From Pegethrix bostrychoides GSE-TBD4-15B (GTDB taxonomy: Bacteria > Cyanobacteriota > Cyanobacteriia > Elainellales > Elainellaceae): a DNA stretch of 64,000 nucleotides. Positions 42,857 through 51,977 of this stretch are shown here, piece after piece. How positions within the stretch are numbered: the first letter of the stretch is position 1; each line of letters starts with the position of its first letter. The stretch is from positions 1 to 64,000 of the forward strand of contig JAHHHV010000091.1 in NCBI GenBank assembly GCA_019359155.1, written 5' to 3'. A model generated the notes under the pieces. The model saw only the letters and a list, made by a program, of their open reading frames with translations, did no database searches and had not been told where the DNA came from. The position numbers and the translations under genes were made by a program.

Positions 42857-43510
42857 TTATGGGCAAAGCTGGCTCATAATCGCATCGTGATCTTGGGTCG
42901 CCGCCATGGCTTCAACTGGCGCAAGCCGAGGAGCAATCCCCAGCAAAAATCGGTTGCAGTCTGCGCCCATTGATTCACAGCTCGTCTGAATGCAGTGTAG
43001 ATCTTTTCCGGTGAGCTGGCTAAAAAAAGCAGAGAGTACACCCGCTTCTAGATGGCAGACCGGCTGATTTTTGCGAGGAGCCAGCCTCGCAAACGCTGAG
43101 TTCCAGCCTTTGACAATCAGAAAGCCCTGCTGCTGATAGCTCTGGTCTAACGCAATTTTACCCCAGCCATGCGCCATCCAGCATTCTTGCAGCGCCTGCA
43201 AAAACTCAACCATCGGCAGGTTGGCAATGGGCTGACTGTAGTAGCCCCCTACCTGTTCAGAGAAGCGCGTATAAAAGCTCTTGCCCCACCATTTACCGCA
43301 GTTGAACAGCACCAAACTCGCGGCCTGTCCGGTTTCGGTAGCTAGCCCAGAATAAATCGCCTGAATCAGCGTTTCGGGGATGGCCAGCAGCCGATCGCCC
43401 TGACGATTTTCTAGCAGCCCCACTTCCAAATCGCCGCGTACATAGACATCAGGCGCAAAGAAATTACCCGGAACTCGATTGTTGATTAGCAGATCGGCGA
43501 CAGAAATCAT
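42857..43510 (-). CDS. V4R-domain protein (Slr0147-like)
   Basis: About 217 residues of the 4-vinyl-reductase (V4R) family. The conserved end is CHLEAGVLSAFFSQLTGKDL, then Cys173, Cys178 (IQTSCESMG) and Cys185 in CNRFLL; V4R domains bind small hydrophobic or tetrapyrrole-like ligands and the cysteines may hold metal. Second of two V4R genes in the cluster; corresponds by position to slr0147. The ATG at 43510 is preferred to 43546. Confidence 0.82.
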   Translation of the reverse strand: MISVADLLINNRVPGNFFAPDVYVRGDLEVGLLENRQGDRLLAIPETLIQAIYSGLATETGQAASLVLFNCGKWWGKSFYTRFSEQVGGYYSQPIANLPMVEFLQALQECWMAHGWGKIALDQSYQQQGFLIVKGWNSAFARLAPRKNQPVCHLEAGVLSAFFSQLTGKDLHCIQTSCESMGADCNRFLLGIAPRLAPVEAMAATQDHDAIMSQLCP

Positions 43511-43606
43511 AGCGCTTAAGGATTGGTGCAAGGATATAGAACTCAAAGCGGAGCTGTGCTAGCCTGCTAGATATTGTCAGCCTGCCAGCCATTTTTAGAG
43601 AACCCG

Positions 43607-44080
43607 CTATCGTTTGGCAGTCTGGGAGAGCAAGCCATCTTGAGCGAGAGACAGGCTCGGACTCAGATAGCCCATCTGCTTCGGCGATAGGGCTTTGGAG
43701 AGCTGCTGATTGAGCAGTCGATAGAGCTTGCTGTCAACTGCTTTGGTTTCGTAGGCTTGAGATAGCGGCTTCACCCAGTCTAAAAAGCGATGCTGCACGA
43801 TGGTTTCGTCATTTACTAGCAGGCTGAGACCGCAGTAGCGCAGCATTAGCAGCGCATTTTTCAAGCAGCGCTCCAGGTTTTCTTCGCTTTCTTGTGGGAA
43901 TTCGGCCTCTAGCTGATCGACCACGGCCTGCATGATTTCGGGTTCGCGGTCGCGCAGATTGCGATAGGTATCGAGCCGTTCGGGCATCGAAGCCACATAT
44001 TGCCCAATCAGCTTGATTTCATCGGGTTTCAGGTAGCGGTTTTCGGCCTCATCAAAAACAGATGCGATTTGAGGATGCAT
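43607..44080 (-). CDS. Phycobilisome-fold protein with conserved bilin-type Cys (Slr0146-like)
   Basis: About 157 residues, all helical. The segment NLERCLKNALLMLRYCGLSL (about 69-88) followed by LVND lines up by eye with the bilin site of phycobiliproteins (CLRDxxxxLRxxxYxxxxGD): Cys72 falls on the chromophore cysteine, but the Asp three residues later is Asn75. So it could bind a bilin, weakly or differently. Start at 44080, preceded on its strand by an AAAATC; the long in-frame extension to 44338 reads like non-coding. Cluster context supports a role near photosystem II or its light harvesting. Confidence 0.7.
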   Translation of the reverse strand: MHPQIASVFDEAENRYLKPDEIKLIGQYVASMPERLDTYRNLRDREPEIMQAVVDQLEAEFPQESEENLERCLKNALLMLRYCGLSLLVNDETIVQHRFLDWVKPLSQAYETKAVDSKLYRLLNQQLSKALSPKQMGYLSPSLSLAQDGLLSQTAKR

Positions 44081-44120
44081 GATTTTAAGGACACAGAGTA
44101 GAAATATAGACAGAAGCAAG

Positions 44121-44417
44121 CTAATTAAATAGGCCAGAAAAATCATCAAGCGTGAAGGCATCGGTACTGGCATCAGCATCGGGCAGACTGGGAGCTGCCA
44201 TTGGCTGCGCTGCACTGTCCCAGCTAAAGGCAGAGAAAAACTGGTTGACTGGCAGCAGCAGGCTGAGCTGTTGGTTGGGTCGAGCCGCCGCCCGCCGCAG
44301 ATTCTGAATCTCAAGCGGCTGATTATCCCAGTTAACACCCTGCAAAAACTGCTGCACTGACTGCTTCAGCCAAGCTGGCGATGCGGCTCCGTTTGAACTG
44401 CCGTTGAAAGCATTCAT
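44121..44417 (-). CDS. Small hypothetical protein of the PAP-like cluster (Slr0145-like)
   Basis: 98 residues, no known fold: mostly helix-prone with an acidic end (DADASTDAFTLDDFSGLFN). Its ATG overlaps the stop of the V4R gene by 4 bases (ATGA), indicating coupling. Position in the cluster corresponds to slr0145. Function unknown. Confidence 0.7.
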   Translation of the reverse strand: MNAFNGSSNGAASPAWLKQSVQQFLQGVNWDNQPLEIQNLRRAAARPNQQLSLLLPVNQFFSAFSWDSAAQPMAAPSLPDADASTDAFTLDDFSGLFN

Positions 44418-45097
44418 CGCAGCATATCTCCAGTCCGCAGCCGCTTTTCAATATCGCGGGCAGTTGCGCCTTCATTCATCCAGAAGGCTGCCGCATCGAT
44501 GCGGTCTTGACCACCCAGCAAAAACTTACAGTAGGTTTCGCCCATTGAATAGCACTGAATCTCAATGCAGCTCAGCTGCTTTTTGACTAGCTCCGTAAAA
44601 AAGCCAGCGAACAGTCCTGCATAGAGATAGCAGACTGGCTTGCCCACGTCGCCTAACGTCCGCGCTACAGCAGAGTCAAAGATGTTCACAAACATAAAAC
44701 CCTGCTTGCGATCGCCCATGTCGACCTCCCAGCGCCCCCAGCCCTGAGCCGTGAACGGCCACCACCAGGTTTCGAGCAAAAACAGCAGGTTTGTCTGGCG
44801 CATGTTGCGGTCAAACTCTTTTTCAAACCATTTCTCGAAGAAGAACGCATCTTTTTGACCCCATTCGCAGCCGATGGTGTACATGGTGGCCGCAGAAGCA
44901 TCGCCAACCTCTTCTTGCAGCCCTTCGACGAGACCCACAATAAAGTCTTCGGTGGTGAGGATATTCTGGCCTTCGTTCCAGTCAATGATTGTGCCCTTGT
45001 CAGGGTCAAACTGAAAAAAGTCGCGGAAGCCGTAGTGGTTGTGCTTTTTGGGATATTTGCGTTTAATCGGGTTCTGAAGTTCGGTTGCAATCACCAT
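44414..45097 (-). CDS. V4R-domain protein (Slr0144-like)
   Basis: 227 residues, V4R family, first of two. Conserved C-terminal part CYLYAGLFAGFFTELVKKQL with Cys156, Cys177, Cys182 and Cys190 (SCIEIQCYSMGETYCKFLLG), and an N-terminal segment HNHYGFRDFFQFDPDKGTII. In Synechocystis slr0144 begins the PAP operon, genes whose deletion lowers photosystem II assembly by my knowledge of that work. A role as ligand-binding accessory of chlorophyll-protein assembly is inferred. Confidence 0.85.
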   Translation of the reverse strand: MVIATELQNPIKRKYPKKHNHYGFRDFFQFDPDKGTIIDWNEGQNILTTEDFIVGLVEGLQEEVGDASAATMYTIGCEWGQKDAFFFEKWFEKEFDRNMRQTNLLFLLETWWWPFTAQGWGRWEVDMGDRKQGFMFVNIFDSAVARTLGDVGKPVCYLYAGLFAGFFTELVKKQLSCIEIQCYSMGETYCKFLLGGQDRIDAAAFWMNEGATARDIEKRLRTGDMLR

Positions 45098-45268
45098 GGT
45101 GGGTTCTCTAGTGAATTCTCTAGTGGGGGTTGTGGCTGCTTGTGATCCGTGACTGGTGGCTGCTGGTCTCTCGCTCTGGGTCTATCGCTCTATATTGACT
45201 ATATCTAAACGGATTTAAGCAGACTAAGCGGTCGAAATGATGGTCTAAATACCTCGCTAGAGATAGCT

Positions 45269-45745
45269 CTAGGCAATTGTGCCCAATGTCCGCCGACTGA
45301 GTTCTAGCAGAGGACAGACTAAGTTCGCCTGTGGAGCGGTCAAAGATTGTTTAATCACATCCTGCATGACTTGATAGGTGAGGTTACAGCTGCGCTGGGC
45401 GCTGAAGGCCCGCATAATTGTCTGAAACCAGAGCAGCAGCCGCTCTCTGAACGTATCGGCATCGTCCATCAGAACCGCAATCGCTACGTAGCGCAGCACT
45501 CTGAGCGTATCCCGCTTCCACTTAGCGCTGATGTCGGTTCCGGCGCTGTCAAACACCGTTGGATCGAGGGTGCGCATTTTACTGTAGGTCTGTTGAACCA
45601 GCATAGACTCAATTTCTTGCAGCTTTTGATAAGTCTGCACCCGCAAATTAAACGACCGCACATAGTCAATCGCAAAGGTCAGCTCGGCATCGCTTGCATA
45701 ACGGCCATCCACTTCCCGACTCAGACGTTCAATCTGGCTTAACAT
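45269..45745 (-). CDS. Phycobilisome-fold protein lacking the bilin Cys
   Basis: About 158 residues. SAKWKRDTLRVLRYVAIAVL followed by MDD (about 73-95) matches the phycobiliprotein bilin-helix region (CLRDxxxxLRY) but the cysteine position is Trp76; the Asp (Asp79) is kept. So it should not carry a covalent bilin. Helical start MLSQIERLSREVDGRYASDA resembles phycobiliprotein N-terminal helices. The ATG at 45745 is preceded on its strand by GAGAGAG. Related to, but distinct from, the 43607-44080 protein. Confidence 0.7.
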   Translation of the reverse strand: MLSQIERLSREVDGRYASDAELTFAIDYVRSFNLRVQTYQKLQEIESMLVQQTYSKMRTLDPTVFDSAGTDISAKWKRDTLRVLRYVAIAVLMDDADTFRERLLLWFQTIMRAFSAQRSCNLTYQVMQDVIKQSLTAPQANLVCPLLELSRRTLGTIA

Positions 45746-46016
45746 GGTCAAACTCTCTCGATGACAGATGATAAATCCGATGCTTGCCCCGACGGTCGCC
45801 CGATTAGTCGCTGTTGCTGACCAGTCGGTTAGATGTGCAGATGGATGGGGGCAGTCAGCACTCGGTCGATTGGCTCCATTGTTCCCCAATTTACGACCGA
45901 CAGAGCTTCCCAGATTAATTTTGGCAAGATTTGTCACAGAGAGGTCAATCCTGCTCTCAATCCCCCTATTTACTGCCTAAATATCACTGCCTAAATAGCA
46001 ATCTTCTCAATAGCGA

Positions 46017-46502
46017 TCAAACATCGCTGCTCTGCGAGAGAAAATCGCCCATCTTAAAGCTGGTTGTGGTTTCAATTTGCTTCATCATAGAGCGGGTGAT
46101 CAGTTTACCTTCTTCGACCAAGATCTGACCGGTGAGGGGGTGCAGCAGGTTTTGCTCAGCGCGGCGACCAATCAGAGCCTCGATATCCTGAATCGAGTTG
46201 ACATACATGCCGGGAGGAAGTTCGACAATTACCCCGTTGGCCATGACTCGCGCCTGACAAGCGAGTCGAGAATTGGGCTGACAGGTGGTAATCACCTCTA
46301 GGGTTCTCTGTTCCCGGCGGTTGATTGGCGTGAGGCCGTCCATGCCCTGCTTCACGTAGATGTGGCAGGTGGCGCACATGCCGCGTCCCCCACATTCGCG
46401 CAGCACATCTAGGTCTTTTGCCATCAAAACAGAGAGCAGGTTGCCGTTTGTCTCAACCGAGGTTTCTTGAGCAATCGGCTCAAGGCGAACAGTTTTTACC
46501 AT
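46017..46502 (-). CDS. [2Fe-2S] ferredoxin of the PAP-like cluster (Slr0148-like)
   Basis: 161 residues. Cluster ligands C37-x5-C43-x2-C46 (ECGGRGMCATCHIYV) and Cys82 (RLACQA). The five-residue spacing is the adrenodoxin type rather than the plant-type four, and the 60-residue C-terminal extension (MYVNSIQDIEALIGRRAEQN) is additional to a normal ferredoxin. By position it corresponds to slr0148. Probably a specific electron carrier of the cluster. Confidence 0.88.
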   Translation of the reverse strand: MVKTVRLEPIAQETSVETNGNLLSVLMAKDLDVLRECGGRGMCATCHIYVKQGMDGLTPINRREQRTLEVITTCQPNSRLACQARVMANGVIVELPPGMYVNSIQDIEALIGRRAEQNLLHPLTGQILVEEGKLITRSMMKQIETTTSFKMGDFLSQSSDV

Positions 46503-46584
46503 GAGTGCATTCCGGAAAAGAGGGAGGGGAGTTGAAATTCAGGGGGCAAAAATAAACGGTATTTCTACGGTATTTCTAAAGTAT

Positions 46585-47481
46585 TCATGAGACGGTGTTA
46601 AACAGCAGCGCAACCTGCGACTGGTTCAGGCTCCGACGCACAATCTTAGCGAAGTCCCGCACTACCTGAGAACAGCGCTCTATAAAAAACATCACCCAGG
46701 TTTGCAGACTGCGATATTGCTCGGTGGTCAAAATCGGCAGCCGCTCAGAAGGACGCTGTACGGAGTAGGTCATTTGGGCTGAGCGTTCGACCTGAAACTG
46801 ATTCAGCCAATCGATTGGCGGACGGGTAGCTTTCCAATAGTTAGATACCACCATCGTACCCAGATATTGGGTTGTCAGTTGACTCAGCTCGTTGATAGCC
46901 GCTAAAACATCTTTGAGATCTTGCTGTGGCTCTGGTTGCTGTGGCTCTGATTGCTGTATCTCTGGTTTCCGTGGCTCGACCAATCTCAGAACCACTGATC
47001 CAGAGGATATCGGTTCGGAAACCTTTGGCTGCTCCGCTGGCTGGCTCGGAAGAGGCCGCAAATCAAGCGCCCGAAGCGGAACAGGGGGCAGCAGCGACAT
47101 TTCTAGCGCAATCTCCCGGAACTCGAAAACCGGATTGGCTTGATCAATCTGTAGCTCTAGCAGCAGTCTCCGCACAGACTGGGTATAGCGTTGGTGCGCT
47201 AGTTGATTGCTGGTCAAGACCAGCAGAGTGATGCCCTGATTCAGCTTGTGGAGATAGACGCGGTGGAAGTCAAACTGAAATTCAAATGAGTTGAAGCCTT
47301 CAGGAGTGGTCTCTAGAACTTGCTGAATGCTCTGAGCTATCGCGATCTGCTGAGCTGGTAAAAACTCAGTCTGCTGGCGCAATTCAAATCCCCGGAAGTA
47401 TGGTGAAGATAGCCCATCCATGAGAGCAACACCCACAATTCCTGGTACATTCAAAAAGTCTTGAATAATCTCCCGTCTCAT
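46585..47481 (-). CDS. Roadblock/LC7-like hypothetical protein (first PAP-like gene)
   Basis: About 298 residues. N-terminal about 115 residues (MRREIIQDFLNVPGIVGVAL, then ITLLVLTSNQLAHQRYTQSV) have the roadblock/LC7 pattern; this is followed by a Pro/Gln/Glu linker with small repeats (PQQPEPQQD) and a helical C-terminus. The ATG at 47481 is the best start. It is 82 bases upstream of the ferredoxin gene, on the same strand. Confidence 0.68.
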   Translation of the reverse strand: MRREIIQDFLNVPGIVGVALMDGLSSPYFRGFELRQQTEFLPAQQIAIAQSIQQVLETTPEGFNSFEFQFDFHRVYLHKLNQGITLLVLTSNQLAHQRYTQSVRRLLLELQIDQANPVFEFREIALEMSLLPPVPLRALDLRPLPSQPAEQPKVSEPISSGSVVLRLVEPRKPEIQQSEPQQPEPQQDLKDVLAAINELSQLTTQYLGTMVVSNYWKATRPPIDWLNQFQVERSAQMTYSVQRPSERLPILTTEQYRSLQTWVMFFIERCSQVVRDFAKIVRRSLNQSQVALLFNTVS

Positions 47482-47872
47482 AGATTTGGAGTTAAGCCAT
47501 CGCTGTCTCGCCTGTTTTGGATCCCTCGTTGGGTCACTCGCTGAATAGCCGTCCTGCCGGAGTCTTCTCCTCATTATGAGTCTTTATTACCAGATTTTGA
47601 ATTGATCCCAAAGGATTCTAGACTGATGGCAGAACTTGACGCTGGGAGCAACTACCATCCTCAGCGCTAGCAGGATAATCAGCATAATCGCGACAGCACT
47701 AGAACTCAGAGGCGAGTATGTACTTCTTCAACGCTGCGCGCTTTACTCAGGCAATAGCTTGTATGATGTCCATCTCGGAGAGTTTACGGATCGAATGCTT
47801 CGGGCTTCTTCAATTTTTTCTCAGATTTCTCCCACAACGGCTACATATCGGTAGCCACAGCAACTAACAGTC
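47482..47872. other. Divergent promoter region of rbcR and the PAP-like cluster
   Basis: About 390 bases between the roadblock-like gene and rbcR. No gene is convincing; an open frame at 47636-47854 lacks features. It must hold the promoters of both divergent units. I did not find a clear RbcR-type box by eye. Confidence 0.45.
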
Positions 47873-48916
47873 ATGTCTGATCTCCCTTTTACCTTAGATC
47901 AGCTGCGGATTTTGAAGGCAATCGCCGCTGAAGGCAGCTTTAAGCGAGCCGCTGACAGCCTTTATGTCTCGCAGCCCGCCGTTAGCCTGCAAGTGCAGAA
48001 CCTAGAGCGTCAGCTGGACGTACCGCTGTTTGACCGGGGTGGGCGACGGGCACAGCTCACCGAGGCAGGGCATCTGCTGCTGAGCTATGGCGACCGGATT
48101 TTGAGCCTTTGTGAAGAAACCTGCCGCGCCATTGAAGATCTGCAAAATCTCCAGGGCGGGACGCTAATTGTGGGAGCTAGCCAAACCACAGGCACTTATC
48201 TATTGCCCCGGATGCTGGGGCTGTTTCGCCAAAAGTACCCGGATGTGGCGGTACAGCTGCATGTGCATTCGACGCGCCGCACAGCTTGGAGCGTCGCTAA
48301 CGGCCAAATCGATCTGGCGATTATTGGCGGCGAGATTCCGCCGGAGCTGCAAGATTCGCTGGAGGTGATGCCCTACGCCGAAGATGAGATGGCACTGATC
48401 TTGCCCATGTTTCATCCGTTTACGCGGCTGAGCCATATTGAGAAAGACGATCTCTACAAGCTGCAATTTATTGCCCTTGACTCGCAGTCTACAATTCGCA
48501 AGGTGATTGACCAGGTGCTGACGCGCTGCGGTATCGAAACCCGTAGGCTGAAGGTGGAAATGGAGCTGAACACGATTGAGGCAATCAAAAATGCGGTGCA
48601 GGCAGGGCTAGGTGCCGCCTTTGTCTCGATTTCGGCCATTGAGAAAGAGCTGCAAATGGGCGTTTTGCACCGCTCGCGGATTGAAGGTGTTGTGGTCAAT
48701 CGGACGCTCTCGGTGATCTACAACCCCAGCCGCTACCGCTCTAAGGCCGCAGAAGCCTTTACCTATGAAATCCTGCCTCAGTTTGCCACCCACGAGCCTC
48801 TGGCTGTCGAAGAGCTGCTAGACCACAAGCCTGAAACGAGATCTGAATCTAAACCTGGATCTAAACCGGAGCGGTTGTCGCTAGAAGCGACTGTTGCTCA
48901 TCCGAGTAGCAGCTAA
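47873..48916 (+). CDS. rbcR: RbcR, LysR-type regulator of Rubisco genes
   Basis: 347 residues. The N-terminus [20 protein letters not shown] and helix-turn-helix [20 protein letters not shown] are those of RbcR (Ycf30; Synechocystis Sll0998). The effector domain has [20 protein letters not shown] and [20 protein letters not shown]. It activates rbcLXS in response to carbon status. C-terminal Lys/Ser/Glu-rich tail with short repeats ([10 protein letters not shown]). Divergent from the PAP-like cluster. Confidence 0.93.
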   Translation: MSDLPFTLDQLRILKAIAAEGSFKRAADSLYVSQPAVSLQVQNLERQLDVPLFDRGGRRAQLTEAGHLLLSYGDRILSLCEETCRAIEDLQNLQGGTLIVGASQTTGTYLLPRMLGLFRQKYPDVAVQLHVHSTRRTAWSVANGQIDLAIIGGEIPPELQDSLEVMPYAEDEMALILPMFHPFTRLSHIEKDDLYKLQFIALDSQSTIRKVIDQVLTRCGIETRRLKVEMELNTIEAIKNAVQAGLGAAFVSISAIEKELQMGVLHRSRIEGVVVNRTLSVIYNPSRYRSKAAEAFTYEILPQFATHEPLAVEELLDHKPETRSESKPGSKPERLSLEATVAHPSSS

Positions 48917-48945
48917 ACTTGACTTAACTGAACTGAGCGTTGTTC

Positions 48946-50475
48946 ATGGAGATTTACTGCACCCGTCCGGGCTGTGCGAAACCGCAAAATTCTTTTCCTG
49001 ACCTGGACGATATCAGCAAGCTGAAAACAGTGCCCCAAAAGTTCTGTATGGCCTGCGGGATGCCGCTGATTCTGGACAATCGCTATATCTCAACCAAGCT
49101 GCTGGGCAGGGGCGGGTTTGGCACAGCCTTTGCCGCACGCGATCGCCGCACGCCCAACATGCGCCACTGCGTGATCAAGCAATTTCAGCCCACTGGAACG
49201 CTCTCAGCGGCGGCACTGCAAACGGCTCAGAGGCTGTTTAACGAGGAGGCGATTACCTTGGAGCGGCTGGGCAACCAGCATCCGCAGATTCCCGACCTGC
49301 TGGCTTTTTTTGAACTAGACGTGCCCGCTCTAGCCGCAGGGCAGAGCAATCAATTGTTTTACATCGTGCAGGAGTTTGTAGATGGCCAGAATCTAGAGGA
49401 ACTGCTGGCTGCCCAGGGTCAGTTTTCGGAAGCTGAGGTGCTGGAGATCTTGGTTGAAATGCTAAAGATCCTTAAGTTTGTGCATGAAAACGACTCGATT
49501 CACCGCGATATCAAGCCCTCCAACATTATGCGGCGGCGAGATGGGCGGCTGTTTCTGTTAGATTTTGGCGCGGTGAAGAAAGTTAAGACGGTGGCACAGC
49601 CCGGAGGTCGCTCAACCGGCATCTACTCGCAGGGATTCGCGCCGCCTGAGCAGATGCGCGGCGATGAGGTTTACCCTTCCACTGATTTTTATGCGCTGGC
49701 TGTCACCTGTGTAATGCTGCTGACGGGCAAACAGCCTGAAGAACTCTATGACCCCTACAGCGACACCTGGAATTGGCGCGGCTACGCTCAAGTCAGCGAC
49801 CGCCTAGAGGCTGTGCTGAACCGAATGCTGCTGCCAACTCCTAACCAGCGCTTTGCGACCGCTCAGGATATTTTGGATGCGCTGAAGCCAAGTTCGACCC
49901 CGCCGCTATCCCCCAGTCTGACTCCCACTCCCAAACCAACTCGGCTCCAGTCAGGGCAAGTCGCCAGTCAGGCTCAGCCATTGCCCAGCCCTGCACCTAC
50001 GCCGATGCAGCCAGCTCCCCGGCCAATTTCCCAGCCTAGCCCCCCGGTCTATGCGCCTGCGCCGCGCTTTACGCTGCTCGAAGTCCTGTCGAGCGCCGCT
50101 TTTACGGGCGCAGAGGGTGGCCTGCTGGCCATTGCAATTGCCAGTCTGCTGGGAACTGCCGGACTGTCACCGCTGTTTTGGCTGCTCTTGCTGGGAGGAA
50201 TGAGCAGCATCGTCTATGCTCAGTCACAGCGCTGGATTGAAAAAGTTGATCTGCTGATTATTATCGGCGTAACGCTGCTGCTAGTCTGGCTATTTCCGTT
50301 TGGGCTGCTCAACAAGATTCTGCTGCTGCCGCCGCTGAACGCCATTGCCCAGGCATTGGGGCTAACCTCCGCGATTGGCATGATTTTGCTAATTGCCGGA
50401 TTTGCCTGCCTGCTTGCGGTGGCGGCTACGGCGATATTTCGCTTAATTTATAATCTAATGTCCCGCTTTTTGTAG
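48946..50475 (+). CDS. Ser/Thr protein kinase with N-terminal zinc-ribbon-like Cys motif and C-terminal membrane helices
   Basis: About 509 residues. N-terminal four-Cys motif (IYCTRPGCAKPQ and KFCMACGMPL), then kinase domain (GRGGFGTAFAARDRRT, CVIKQFQ, IHRDIKPSNIM, FLLDFGAVKK, GFAPPEQM). After a Pro/Thr/Ser linker there are about four hydrophobic helices (LLAIAIASLLGTAGL onwards). The Cys motif kinases (SpkB-like) are a cyanobacterial class, in which the Cys may sense redox state. ATG at 48946 is 30 bases after rbcR; the next gene is 41 bases downstream. Confidence 0.88.
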   Translation: MEIYCTRPGCAKPQNSFPDLDDISKLKTVPQKFCMACGMPLILDNRYISTKLLGRGGFGTAFAARDRRTPNMRHCVIKQFQPTGTLSAAALQTAQRLFNEEAITLERLGNQHPQIPDLLAFFELDVPALAAGQSNQLFYIVQEFVDGQNLEELLAAQGQFSEAEVLEILVEMLKILKFVHENDSIHRDIKPSNIMRRRDGRLFLLDFGAVKKVKTVAQPGGRSTGIYSQGFAPPEQMRGDEVYPSTDFYALAVTCVMLLTGKQPEELYDPYSDTWNWRGYAQVSDRLEAVLNRMLLPTPNQRFATAQDILDALKPSSTPPLSPSLTPTPKPTRLQSGQVASQAQPLPSPAPTPMQPAPRPISQPSPPVYAPAPRFTLLEVLSSAAFTGAEGGLLAIAIASLLGTAGLSPLFWLLLLGGMSSIVYAQSQRWIEKVDLLIIIGVTLLLVWLFPFGLLNKILLLPPLNAIAQALGLTSAIGMILLIAGFACLLAVAATAIFRLIYNLMSRFL

Positions 50476-50516
50476 TCCTATAAGCCAGCTGGTCATGGCT
50501 GCTGTGATTTCCCCCT

Positions 50517-51938
50517 ATGTCTAGAAAAGAAACCCTGCCGCTCGTTGTGGCGCTCTTGACAACCGCTTTGCTGATTGGCGGCGGCGTTTGGTGGTTGAGT
50601 CAGCGAGTCGCCAAGGTCGGGGATGCGCCATCAGGTGCATCATCAGGTGCGCCATCAGCTCCGGCTCTTGATGGGACAAACGGAGAGCGGTTCAGCGCTG
50701 GTGAAAAACTGCTGGCTGCCGAGGCTGGTACTAGCCCAGCGCTGAGCCAAAAACAGGCAGGTATCGCCGCCTTTGCCGCCCAGAATTATCCTGAAGCCGT
50801 CACCGCTTTTACTGCCGCCTTGAAAGCCAAGCGCAATGACCCAGAAGCGCTGATTTATCTCAATAACGCCAAAGTTGGTACGCAGCCCGCCTTTGAAGTT
50901 GCGATTGCTGTGCCCCTAGATTCTGACTTGAATGGCTCGCTAGAGATGCTGCGCGGCGTGGCTCAGGCGCAAACCGAGTTCAACCAGGCGGCGGGCGGTA
51001 AGCTGCTGAAGGTTTTGATTGTCAACGACGGCGGCGAGACAGGCATGGCGCGGCAGGTGGCGACAGCACTGGTGAACAATCCGGCAGTGTTAGGAGTCGT
51101 GGGTCACAACAGCAGCGATATGTCGCTGGCGGCGGGCGAGATCTATACGCAAGGCAAGCTAGTGATGATTTCCCCAACCAGCACCTCGGTGAAACTCAGC
51201 AACTTCAGCCCCTATGTATTCCGCACCGTACCCAGCGATTTTGTGGCGGCGCGAGCCTTGGCTAACTATATGGTGACAGAGCTGAAGCAGCAGCAGGCCG
51301 CCGTGTTTTTTAACTCCCGCAGCGCCTACAGCCAGTCGCTCAAGTCAGAATTCGGGGCGGCGCTGTCGCTAGAGGGTGGACAGGTCGTCAATGAGTTTGA
51401 TCTGGCTGGGGCAGACTTTGACGCAAACAGCAGCTTGCAGCAGGCGCAGCAGTCCGGCGCGGCGGTCTTGGCACTATTCCCCAACTCAGATTTGCTGGAT
51501 CGGGCGCTACAAGTCTTGCAGCTCAACCAGCGCCGACTGCCGCTGCTAGGCGGAGACGACGTTTACTCTCCCAAAACGCTGTCAGTGGGCGGGGCGGTAG
51601 CGCAGGATATCAGCATTGCCGTGCCCTGGCATATTCTGGCCAACACCAACTCTAGCTTCGTCAAGACTTCACGTCAGCTCTGGGGAGCTGATGTCAACTG
51701 GCGCACGGCTACCTCTTACGATGCAGTTTCGGTCTTTACGGGCGTGGCTGCCGCCGAGCCGGATTTGAGCCGTGAGAAGATGCATGCGGCGCTGGCTCGC
51801 CCTAGCTTTTCAGTGACCAACGGCTCAGGAGTCGTCAAGTTTACGACATCGGGCGACCGCAGCCAGAGCATTCAGCTAGTGACGGTGACAGCAGGCAAAC
51901 GCTCTGGCACTGGCTACGATTTTGTGCCGCTGCCCTAA
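50517..51938 (+). CDS. Membrane-anchored TPR/ABC-type substrate-binding protein
   Basis: 473 residues: N-terminal transmembrane anchor (LVVALLTTALLIGGGVWWL), a Ser/Ala/Gly linker with short repeats (SGASSGAPSAPA), one TPR-like unit (QAGIAAFAAQNYPEAVTAFT), then a periplasmic-binding-protein type I fold (FEVAIAVPLDSDLNGSLEML; VLGVVGHNSSDMSLAAGEIY). No permease or ATPase is adjacent; it directly follows the kinase gene. I infer a sensor pair rather than a transporter. Confidence 0.82.
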   Translation: MSRKETLPLVVALLTTALLIGGGVWWLSQRVAKVGDAPSGASSGAPSAPALDGTNGERFSAGEKLLAAEAGTSPALSQKQAGIAAFAAQNYPEAVTAFTAALKAKRNDPEALIYLNNAKVGTQPAFEVAIAVPLDSDLNGSLEMLRGVAQAQTEFNQAAGGKLLKVLIVNDGGETGMARQVATALVNNPAVLGVVGHNSSDMSLAAGEIYTQGKLVMISPTSTSVKLSNFSPYVFRTVPSDFVAARALANYMVTELKQQQAAVFFNSRSAYSQSLKSEFGAALSLEGGQVVNEFDLAGADFDANSSLQQAQQSGAAVLALFPNSDLLDRALQVLQLNQRRLPLLGGDDVYSPKTLSVGGAVAQDISIAVPWHILANTNSSFVKTSRQLWGADVNWRTATSYDAVSVFTGVAAAEPDLSREKMHAALARPSFSVTNGSGVVKFTTSGDRSQSIQLVTVTAGKRSGTGYDFVPLP

Positions 51939-51977
51939 TTCCGCTGGCTATTTCTCTATCACTGCTAGCTGTCTCTG

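Noticed and set aside
47636-47854. 72-codon frame before rbcR
   Set aside because: Composition and position are those of a promoter region; no ribosome-binding site.
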